This document shows, piece by piece, positions 46,932 through 54,022 of a DNA stretch of 64,000 nt. Position numbers and translations under genes: made by a program. The notes under the pieces are model-generated. The model was not told the DNA's origin. It did not search any database and saw nothing but the letters and a program-made list of their open reading frames with translations. Position 1 is the stretch's first letter; every line of letters starts with the position of its first letter. The stretch comes from Haloplanus salinarum (GTDB taxonomy: Archaea > Halobacteriota > Halobacteria > Halobacteriales > Haloferacaceae): contig NZ_CP101823.1 in the NCBI RefSeq assembly GCF_024498175.1, positions 1,364,001-1,428,000 of the forward strand, read 5' to 3'.

Positions 46932-48198
46932 CGGACCCTCCGTAGTGGTCGAGGGCGACGCGGAGTTCCTCGTGGTCCGCCGCGTATTCTTCGAGCGAGA
47001 CGCCCGCTATCGCGGCGTCCCATCCCTGTCTGAGATGAGCGACGCCGGCCGCCGGGCCGTCGGGGTGACCCAGTATGCCACCCCCGGCGAGATGCAACAG
47101 GTCGGTGTTTCCGAGCGCCCGATACGTCTCCGGTGCTTGGCCGGCCCACTGACCCGAAGAGAACACCGGCATCGCGATATCGTCCTCGCTAGCGATCGGG
47201 GACTGCACTGCCCGTGCGTTTTCGACGACTGACTCGTCGGATTCGGCGAACTTGTTCCGGATGCCGTTGACGTGGATGTGATCGGCCCCGGCGAGTCTGA
47301 AGAACTTGTGATAGGCACGATAGTCGAATCCGAGTTGCGGGCACCGAGAGAGGGCACCCCAGCCGTTCCGGTGGGCGTGGATCGGTAGGTCGACCTCCCG
47401 TCGTAGTTTCGTCAACCCCGAGAGACCGACGCTGTTCATGCTCACCATGAGACAGTTTCCGCCCGCTTCGGCTACGGTATCGGCCCGTTCCAGCATCTCA
47501 TCCACGTCGCCGGTGATATTGCAGGCGTACATCACCTCCTTCCCGGTCGTCGCCTCGTGCTCGTCGATGGCAGCCATAACCGCCGTGACCCTGTCGGCGA
47601 CTCGCGAGTACGGCGGGTCGCTGATCAACTCGTCGTCTTTGACGAAATCGATACCCGCATCGACGAGTTCCCGAACCAAGTCACCCGTTTCCTCGGGAGA
47701 CAGCCCGACACTGGGTTTCACGATCGTCCCGATGAGCGGCCGATCCCAGACGTCGACGACACGCCGCGTGCCCTCGACCCCAAACTGTGGACCGGGGTAC
47801 GCCGCCGCCAGGGGAGCAGGAACGTCGAGGTCGACCAACCGGATCCCCGAAAAATGGCGCAGTTCGAAAAGGTTCCCGCCGACGGCTGTCAGAAGGTTCT
47901 GGATGGAATGCCCGACGTTTTCGAGCGGGATAGAGACCGCTACTTCCGCTCGCGTGTACGTCCCCTTCTCGCCGCGGGGACTCGGCGTCACCGCGCCTGG
48001 GAGCGTCGCCCGGTCCGACTCCCCGAGTACGGTGACGTCCTCGACGGCCGCCGCGTGTCGCCTTCGGAGGGCTTCGGTTTCCAGCGGTACGTCCGTGAAC
48101 GTCCCCGTCGACTGTTCACTAACCATCGCTTCCGTCGCCTCGTCGAGAGAAACCGGAGTCTCGATTCTGTATCTCGCTACGATCCGGTCGGTCGGCAC
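46924..48198 (-). CDS. RuBisCO-like protein, probable sugar-acid-phosphate decarboxylase
   Basis: 424 residues of the RuBisCO large-chain fold. PLIGTIVKPSVGLSPEET matches the Lys-175 region but has S where true RuBisCO has its second lysine (K161 kept). KDDELISDPPYSR keeps the carbamylated lysine and acidic metal ligands (K187, D189, E190). LPIHAHRNGWGALSR keeps the active-site histidine. The altered residues rule out ordinary carbon fixation. Overlap with the sugar-acid kinase gene suggests action on the kinase product, as in OiaX or OiaT of the apionate pathways. Which of the two is not decided. Confidence 0.85.
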   Translation of the reverse strand: MPTDRIVARYRIETPVSLDEATEAMVSEQSTGTFTDVPLETEALRRRHAAAVEDVTVLGESDRATLPGAVTPSPRGEKGTYTRAEVAVSIPLENVGHSIQNLLTAVGGNLFELRHFSGIRLVDLDVPAPLAAAYPGPQFGVEGTRRVVDVWDRPLIGTIVKPSVGLSPEETGDLVRELVDAGIDFVKDDELISDPPYSRVADRVTAVMAAIDEHEATTGKEVMYACNITGDVDEMLERADTVAEAGGNCLMVSMNSVGLSGLTKLRREVDLPIHAHRNGWGALSRCPQLGFDYRAYHKFFRLAGADHIHVNGIRNKFAESDESVVENARAVQSPIASEDDIAMPVFSSGQWAGQAPETYRALGNTDLLHLAGGGILGHPDGPAAGVAHLRQGWDAAIAGVSLEEYAADHEELRVALDHYGGSDG

Positions 48199-48348
48199 AT
48201 ATACAGTGATCTTATGCGTTCATAAATAATTAACCTCACGATGCGTGGGGAAGAACGCCACCCCGTCGCGTCAACGGGGGCGCGAGTCGTGATCACCCAG
48301 CGGGACCCCGGAGGAGGTGTTTTGTCAGTCGCCCCCGTCGGTGGCAGT

Positions 48349-48609
48349 ATGACCGATGCCGACGGGATCCGGATCCGCTATTCGCCCGGGAGTGACGACG
48401 TCGGGGACGCGCTCCGTGCCGAGTCGTTCGAGCAGTTCCTTCGACGTTCGAAGGAGGGGCGCGTCGCAGTCGGCGACGAGTGGGAGGTCAATGTCAACGA
48501 CGGGTGCGGCCGGACCAAAGACGTCACACTCCACGTGGAGGCGGTCAACGGCGGTACCACTCTCGGGAACGGAACGAGATTCGAGTTCCGGGCCGACGCC
48601 GAGGAGTGA
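48349..48609 (+). CDS. Small hypothetical protein, 86 residues
   Basis: No domain recognised. The sequence is acidic and soluble, with IRIRYSPGSDDVGDALRAES, a GDEWEVNVNDG segment and an acidic end. Codon composition looks like a real gene. It lies alone between the RuBisCO-like gene and the FAH-family gene. A start at 48241 (longer) is possible, but the 48349 ATG gives the better N-terminus. Confidence 0.5.
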   Translation: MTDADGIRIRYSPGSDDVGDALRAESFEQFLRRSKEGRVAVGDEWEVNVNDGCGRTKDVTLHVEAVNGGTTLGNGTRFEFRADAEE

Positions 48610-48704
48610 CGTGGAGCGGGCCGGGAACGAGGACGCACGGCGGCAGGTTCGGTGTGTCCCGTCCGCCGTGCGCGTCCGAATCAGCTCCGCTGTCCGGCGG
48701 CCAG

Positions 48705-49571
48705 TCAGACTCTCGTGACCGTGTTCGAGAGGCGCCCGATTCCCTCGATGTCGATGTCGATCCGGTCACCGGGCTCGAGAGTGAAGCCTTCCTCCGGTAC
48801 CAGCGACGTCCCCGTCAACAACACTGCGGTCTCTGGGACGGTATTGTGCCTGGTGAGGAAGGAGACGAGTTCCTCGCAGGAGCGGACCATCTCGCTGGTG
48901 GCGGTTTCGCCCTCGTAACGCTGCTCGCCGTCCCGCTCGATCGTCATCCGCATCGCGAGGTCGTGGGGATCGTCCACGGACTCGGCGCTGACGACGCAGG
49001 GACCGAGCGAACAGGACCTGTCGTAGACCTTCGCTTGAGGGAGGTAGAGCGGGTTCGCGCCCTCTATCGACCGGCTGCTCACGTCGTTTCCGATGGTGTA
49101 GCCGGTGATGTCGCCATGGTGGAGGACGATCCCGAGTTCGGGTTCGGGGACGTTCCACTCCGAGTCCTCACGGACCCCGACCGCCTCACCGGGGCCGACG
49201 ACGCGGTCCCGCGTCGCCTTGAAGAACAGCTCCGGTCGGTCAGCATCGTAGACGTCTAGGTACATCTCCGGCATCCCGCTCTCCGCCTCGCGGGCCTTTT
49301 CGCTTATTTCGTACGTGACGCCAGCGGCCCACACCTCGTCGACGGCCACCGGAACGGCCGCGTTCGTCTCGTCCGGGATGTCGACCGGCTCCGCCTCGTC
49401 GACGAGGCGAGCGGCGACCTCGTCGACGGTTTCGGTGGCGATATCGGCGACGTGTGCGAGGTCGTCGAAGGAGGTCACACGCTCGCGGGCCGCAGTCAGG
49501 TCGTACGCTTCGTCCCCGTCACGAGCGATGAGCCGCGGCTCGCCGCCCTCGCTGACACAGTAGTACTGCAT
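48705..49571 (-). CDS. Fumarylacetoacetate hydrolase family protein, possible 2-keto-3-deoxy-sugar-acid dehydratase
   Basis: 288 residues. The C-terminal FAH domain carries WAAGVTYEISEKAREAESG, the metal glutamates in VPEPELGIVLHHGDITGYTIGND (read as PEPELGIVL and GYTIGNDVSSR) and LTGTSLVPEEGFTLEPGD. In haloarchaea and Sulfolobus, relatives dehydrate 2-keto-3-deoxy-pentonates to 2-oxoglutarate semialdehyde. The divergent aldehyde dehydrogenase next door would complete that route to 2-oxoglutarate. Other FAH activities remain possible. Confidence 0.82.
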   Translation of the reverse strand: MQYYCVSEGGEPRLIARDGDEAYDLTAARERVTSFDDLAHVADIATETVDEVAARLVDEAEPVDIPDETNAAVPVAVDEVWAAGVTYEISEKAREAESGMPEMYLDVYDADRPELFFKATRDRVVGPGEAVGVREDSEWNVPEPELGIVLHHGDITGYTIGNDVSSRSIEGANPLYLPQAKVYDRSCSLGPCVVSAESVDDPHDLAMRMTIERDGEQRYEGETATSEMVRSCEELVSFLTRHNTVPETAVLLTGTSLVPEEGFTLEPGDRIDIDIEGIGRLSNTVTRV

Positions 49572-49661
49572 ACATCGGCGTGGACACCGGAGGGTCTTGT
49601 TGGTTCCGGTGGAATCAGTACATCAAAAGCTTCTCTTATACGGATCGTCTTGGTCGGTTCG

Positions 49662-51104
49662 ATGAGCGAACAATATCGAAATTACATCGACGGCGAGTGG
49701 ACCGAATCGGAGACGGGCGAGACGTTCGAGAGCCGGAATCCGGCAGACCGCAACGACTTGGTGGGGGTGTTCCAACAGTCCGGCGAAACGGACGCCGAGC
49801 GCGCGGTGGAAGCTGCGGCAGCGGCAACCGAGACGTGGGCGGACACCCCCGCTCCGGAGCGCGGCGCAGTCCTGCGGGAGGTGGCGGGGAAGCTCGACGC
49901 TCGGAAGGACGAACTGACCGAAACGCTCGTTCGTGAGGAGGGGAAGGCACGCCCCGAAGCGGCCGGGGAGGTCCAGCGCGCTATCGACATCTTCGCGTAC
50001 TACGGTGCGAAGGCCAGCGACCTGGGTGGCGACGTCAAATCGTCCAGCAGCCGGGATACGACGCTCTACACGGTCGACGAACCGATCGGTGTTGCCGGGC
50101 TCATCACGCCGTGGAACTACCCCATCGCCATCCCGGCGTGGAAGATCGCCCCGGCGCTCGCGACCGGGACCACGGTCGTGTTCAAACCGGCGTCGCTCAC
50201 CCCGAACATCGCCCGGAAACTCGTCGAGTGCTTGGACGAGGCCGGTCTCGCGGACGGTGCCCTCAACCTCGTGACCGGTCCCGGGAGCACGGTCGGGAAG
50301 ACGCTCTCGACTCATGACGCCGTCGACGCCGTCTCCTTCACCGGGAGCGCGGCCGTCGGCGAAACCGTCGGTGACCAGGCCAAAGAGACCAACAAGCGCG
50401 TGCAACTGGAGATGGGGGGGAAGAACCCCGTCGTCGTGATGGACAGCGCCGACGTCGACGACGCGGTGGATATCGCCGCTGGAGGGGCGTTCGGCGTCAC
50501 GGGACAAGCGTGTACGGCCACCTCCCGCGCCATCGTCCACGAGGACTGCTACGACGAGTTCGTGGCGGGGGTCGTCGAAGCGGCCGAGTCGATCACGATC
50601 GGCCCGGGGCTGGACGGGGCCGACATGGGTCCACAGGCCAGCCAAAGCGAACTCGAAAGCACGCTTGAATACGTCGATGTCGGGATCGACGAGGGCGCGA
50701 CCCTGGAGACGGGCGGCGAGGAGGTCGACGCCGGGGACGGCTTCTTCGTCGAGCCGACGGTCTTCTCGGGCGTCGAGCAGGACATGCGAATCGCACAGGA
50801 GGAGATCTTCGGCCCGGTGCTTTCGGTCATTCCGGTGAGTAGCTACGGCGAGGCGGTATCCGTCGCGAACGGCGTCCCGTACGGCCTCTCGGCCAGTATC
50901 GTGACCCAGGACCTCTCGGAGGCGCACAGTTTCGTCGAGGACTCCGAATCCGGCGTGGTGAAAATCAACGAGAAGACGACCGGACTCGAACTCCACGTCC
51001 CGTTCGGTGGAATGAAAGACTCCTCCAGCGAGACGTACCGGGAGCAGGGCGACGCCGGACTCGACTTCTACACCATCTCCAAGACGGTGTATCTGAACTA
51101 CTGA
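49662..51104 (+). CDS. Aldehyde dehydrogenase, possible 2-oxoglutarate semialdehyde dehydrogenase
   Basis: 480 residues of the NAD(P)-dependent ALDH family. Marks are TPWNYPIAIPAWKIAPALATG, FTGSAAVGETV, LEMGGKNPVVVM (general base Glu), GQACTATSRAIV (catalytic Cys) and EEIFGPVLSVIPV. The start at 49662 (MSEQYRNYIDGEW) matches the family; the longer upstream frame is noncoding. It is divergent from the FAH-family gene and shares the 90-bp promoter region. Oxidation of 2-oxoglutarate semialdehyde is inferred from this pairing. Confidence 0.88.
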   Translation: MSEQYRNYIDGEWTESETGETFESRNPADRNDLVGVFQQSGETDAERAVEAAAAATETWADTPAPERGAVLREVAGKLDARKDELTETLVREEGKARPEAAGEVQRAIDIFAYYGAKASDLGGDVKSSSSRDTTLYTVDEPIGVAGLITPWNYPIAIPAWKIAPALATGTTVVFKPASLTPNIARKLVECLDEAGLADGALNLVTGPGSTVGKTLSTHDAVDAVSFTGSAAVGETVGDQAKETNKRVQLEMGGKNPVVVMDSADVDDAVDIAAGGAFGVTGQACTATSRAIVHEDCYDEFVAGVVEAAESITIGPGLDGADMGPQASQSELESTLEYVDVGIDEGATLETGGEEVDAGDGFFVEPTVFSGVEQDMRIAQEEIFGPVLSVIPVSSYGEAVSVANGVPYGLSASIVTQDLSEAHSFVEDSESGVVKINEKTTGLELHVPFGGMKDSSSETYREQGDAGLDFYTISKTVYLNY

Positions 51105-52119
51105 TCCAACTGTTCGCAGTATAACAGCGTCGTTCGTGTGTCGTGGTGGCGTTGCGATGCGGAACGAGGCGGTCAAAAGGTCGAGCGGTTCACGCTCTCG
51201 TTCGACCGCCTCAGCGACGATAGCAGCTGTTCGAATAAGGGTTTCTGGAGCGGGGGTCGACACCCGGGCCAGCGATGACGTTCGGTGTCCGTCCCCAACT
51301 TGCCAAACTACCACTTTCGAAAACAATATCTATTTTTTATAATTTGGGTATGGAGCACTGTCGATTCCGACGTCAATCGTCCCACCAGCTCCGCCGGTTT
51401 CCGACGAGAACGGAGGCATTGGCCGAGATGTTCCGCTTCGAACCCCGCGAGAACCGTCTCGTCGGCGACGCGAGCTATCTCGTCGATCGGGAATCCCGGT
51501 TTCAGGCGGCCTGCCACCGCTTCGGACGCCGATTCGAGTACGGACGCGACGAAGATTGGAGCGCGTCCGAACGTGTTCCTCATAGTCTAAAATATCAAAC
51601 TTGCTAGTTTCTAAATACTTTCAACGACGCCAAACCGAGCACCGACGAAAACTGGTTCCAAGCGTTCTTTGTCACCGCTCGGCTGGGATCGCACTGGGAT
51701 CCGACGAAAGACCACCGGAACTCGGGAGGCGCGCGTGGCCGTCCTCACCGAGATCGGCGAGTATTGACCGACGGTATCGAGGCAATACGAGTTTGTTGGT
51801 TAACTCGGAGTTCCCGGTCGAAGACTGTCCAGTCGCGGAGGCGACCGACGTGTTGCTGTCGGTGGTGGCGTCCCAAAACGGCACGCCACTGTGCCGCATC
51901 GCTTCCGGGGTAGTCCCGACTGTTGCCCTCGACTGGGATGGAGCGACGGTAGCCGGTTCACCGAACGAGGCAGTCTCCCGGGGGAGAAAGCAGAGCGGCC
52001 GACTCGTACCCCGGTCGATGCGGAAAACAGTCGTGTTCCCCCGATGGCGAGCGCCGTCAGCCAGCGAGTTCGCTACAGTCGGAGTAGTTCGGCGAGACAC
52101 GTCCGAGCAGGACCGGCAG
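51105..52119. other. 1-kb region with at most one doubtful gene
   Basis: No recognisable family. A hairpin GAGGCGGTC...GACCGCCTC lies at 51166-51212, soon after the aldehyde dehydrogenase stop, and may end its transcript. AT-rich stretches at 51320-51345 and 51590-51620 look like promoters. One weak minus-strand frame is listed separately. Confidence 0.5.
51308..51583 (-). CDS. Doubtful hypothetical protein, 91 residues
   Basis: The frame has a protein-like central composition (ASEAVAGRLKPGFPIDEIAR) and a good upstream TATA-like TATTTAGAA about 35 bp before the ATG, so a leaderless message is possible. The last 11 codons run through AT-rich noncoding-like DNA, as if the natural end has been lost. 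No family was recognised. Confidence 0.3.
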   Translation of the reverse strand: MRNTFGRAPIFVASVLESASEAVAGRLKPGFPIDEIARVADETVLAGFEAEHLGQCLRSRRKPAELVGRLTSESTVLHTQIIKNRYCFRKW

Positions 52120-52296
52120 TCACTCGCAGCGTCGCAGCACCGAATCCGAACGCAATCGAACTCGGGAGTATGACGAAACTCGCCCGTTCGTCCCTCCGAA
52201 AAGACGAGTCGACACCGTCAGAGACCCGGAGATGAGACAAACGACGACCCCGACGGACACACCGAGAACGGTGAAAACGGGGTCGTCGAAACTCAT
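52120..52296 (-). CDS. Tiny membrane protein, 58 residues, third-fourth gene of the GDH operon
   Basis: One membrane segment, DPVFTVLGVSVGVVVCLISG, followed by a basic tail. Its ATG overlaps the stop of the preceding tiny gene (ATGA), so it is translated with it. No family was recognised. The overlap and the operon with glutamate dehydrogenase argue for a real gene, but short frames can occur by chance. Confidence 0.5.
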   Translation of the reverse strand: MSFDDPVFTVLGVSVGVVVCLISGSLTVSTRLFGGTNGRVSSYSRVRLRSDSVLRRCE

Positions 52297-52472
52297 GACC
52301 CTAAATCCGGGGTCATAGACGTCCAGTGACAGACGGTGCCAAGGACGAGATATCCCAGGAACCCGGTGACGATCACGCGTCCGCCGAGCGACGACAGGCG
52401 AAACAGTCGTAAGGCCCCACGTTCGAGCGGCGTAGCCGGCTCTCGGGTCCGCTCGGTGGGGGGAAGGGTCAT
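52293..52472 (-). CDS. Tiny membrane protein, 59 residues, in the GDH operon
   Basis: It starts 2 bases after the glutamate dehydrogenase stop codon and ends with a 4-bp overlap with the next tiny gene. The sequence MTLPPTERTREPATPLERGA is a soluble N-terminus, followed by one membrane segment around GGRVIVTGFLGYLVLGTVC. No family was recognised. Tight spacing suggests co-translation with glutamate dehydrogenase. Confidence 0.55.
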   Translation of the reverse strand: MTLPPTERTREPATPLERGALRLFRLSSLGGRVIVTGFLGYLVLGTVCHWTSMTPDLGS

Positions 52473-52474
52473 GC

Positions 52475-53764
52475 CTATGGCCAAAGCCCCCGGGCGTCGT
52501 GAGCCTCGGCGATGCGCGAGAGTGCCACGATGTAGGCTGCATCCCGCCAGGTGACGTCGCGGCGTTCGAACTCCGTCTTGACGGCCCGCCACGCGGTCTG
52601 CATCTCCGTTTCGAGTTCGTCGTTCACCCGTTCGAGCGACCAGGCCCGCCGATTGATGTCCTGAAGCCACTCGAAATAGCTCACGGTGACACCGCCGGCG
52701 TTGGCGAGGATATCGGGAATTACGGCGACGTCCCGCTCTGCGAGGATCGAATCCGCCGGCGAGGTTATGGGGCCGTTCGCGCCTTCGACGACGAACTGCG
52801 CGGCGATCGAATCCGCGTTCCGCTCGGTGATCACATTACCCAGCGCTGCGGGAACGAGGACGTCGACGTCGAGCGTGAGCAACTCGTCGTTCGAAATCAC
52901 CGTGTTCGCATACGTGGTGACGGCTTCCGGTTCCTCGTCGTGTGACGGGACAGAGGCCGTATCGATTCCCGCCGGATCGTACATCGCCCCGTTCACGTCG
53001 CTGATCGCGACGACGGTCGCTCCCCAGTCGTCGAGCAACCGGGCAGCGTTCGCCCCGACGCTCCCGTAGCCCTGGACGGCGACCGTCGTCTCCGCGAGCT
53101 GACGGTCGTAGTACTCACAGACCAACCGCGTGACGATGGCGACACTCCGACCAGGGGCCTCTTCGCGCCCTTTACTGCCGCCGACGACCGGCGGCTTGCC
53201 GGTGACGACACCCGGCGTCGTCTCACCTTCCTGCATCGAGTACGCGTCCATCAGCCACGCCATCGTCTGTGGATCCGTTCCCATGTCGGGGGCGGGAATA
53301 TCCTGCTTGGGGCCGATGACGTCACGGAGTTCTTGCGCGAATCGGCGGGTGAGTCGTTCCTTTTCCGCCGAACTCAGTTCCTTCGGGTTGACAGCGACAC
53401 CGCCTTTGGCCCCGCCGAAGGGCAGATCCATGACGGCGCATTTCCAGGTCATCCACATGCCGAGGCCGACGCTCTCGTCCCTGGTCACGTCGGGGTGGTA
53501 CCGAAGCCCGCCTTTGTACGGCCCCCTGACACTGTCGTGTTGGGCCCGATAGCCCGTGAACACCTCGACCGTTCCGTCGTCCCGCTCGATGGGAATCGTT
53601 ACCTCGTGAACCTTCTTGGGGTGTTCGAGTCGTTCGACGACGTTCGGGTCGATATCGAGATGGTTGGCAGCGTGGTGCAGCTGGCGACGGGCCGTGTCGA
53701 GCGTCGATCCCGACTCGGTCGGCTCTTCGAGCTCGTCGTGGGCACTATCGGTTTGTGAGGCCAT
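52475..53764 (-). CDS. gdh: Glutamate dehydrogenase (Glu/Leu/Phe/Val dehydrogenase family)
   Basis: 429 residues. Substrate-binding segment [19 protein letters not shown], catalytic lysine in [34 protein letters not shown], and the dinucleotide fold starting [17 protein letters not shown]. It links 2-oxoglutarate and ammonia with glutamate. The start at 53764 is preferred over a longer frame that would overrun the small zinc-ribbon gene just upstream. In this window it could use 2-oxoglutarate made by the sugar-acid route and ammonia from purines, but that is inference. Confidence 0.94.
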   Translation of the reverse strand: MASQTDSAHDELEEPTESGSTLDTARRQLHHAANHLDIDPNVVERLEHPKKVHEVTIPIERDDGTVEVFTGYRAQHDSVRGPYKGGLRYHPDVTRDESVGLGMWMTWKCAVMDLPFGGAKGGVAVNPKELSSAEKERLTRRFAQELRDVIGPKQDIPAPDMGTDPQTMAWLMDAYSMQEGETTPGVVTGKPPVVGGSKGREEAPGRSVAIVTRLVCEYYDRQLAETTVAVQGYGSVGANAARLLDDWGATVVAISDVNGAMYDPAGIDTASVPSHDEEPEAVTTYANTVISNDELLTLDVDVLVPAALGNVITERNADSIAAQFVVEGANGPITSPADSILAERDVAVIPDILANAGGVTVSYFEWLQDINRRAWSLERVNDELETEMQTAWRAVKTEFERRDVTWRDAAYIVALSRIAEAHDARGLWP

Positions 53765-53766
53765 AG

Positions 53767-53910
53767 TCACTCGATCGGGATTCGACGATTTCGCATCGGT
53801 CCGCCACAGTCGGGACACTGGCCGGGGCTGGTCTCCGCGACGATGATATTTCCACAGTCGAAGCACTCGTACGGGGTTTCCTCGTCGGATTTGGGGTCGA
53901 TGTCTGTCAT
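53767..53910 (-). CDS. Rubrerythrin-like zinc-ribbon protein, 47 residues
   Basis: A small gene two bases upstream of glutamate dehydrogenase and on the same strand. The product has two CxxC knuckles, [13 protein letters not shown] and [18 protein letters not shown], 12 residues apart, as in haloarchaeal rubrerythrin-like domain proteins. CTTATACACTTATTATCC (53955-53970 region) upstream is a strong TATA-like promoter for the whole operon. It probably binds one zinc or iron ion; its function is not known. Confidence 0.85.
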   Translation of the reverse strand: MTDIDPKSDEETPYECFDCGNIIVAETSPGQCPDCGGPMRNRRIPIE

Positions 53911-54022
53911 GTGAGTTCACGAGTGCCGACACGCGGACCGGGGCACTCTGGTTACGGATAATAAGTGTATAAGGGAATATTCGGCTGTTTGTTACCGAAC
54001 CGCTTTGAGAAAAAGGAGTTCG

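Noticed and set aside
46924-48198. True RuBisCO for carbon fixation
   Set aside because: One active-site lysine is replaced by serine in the TIVKPS motif and no phosphoribulokinase or AMP-pathway gene is nearby.
49623-51326. 567-codon frame opposite the aldehyde dehydrogenase
   Set aside because: Antisense shadow of a gene with clear catalytic motifs.
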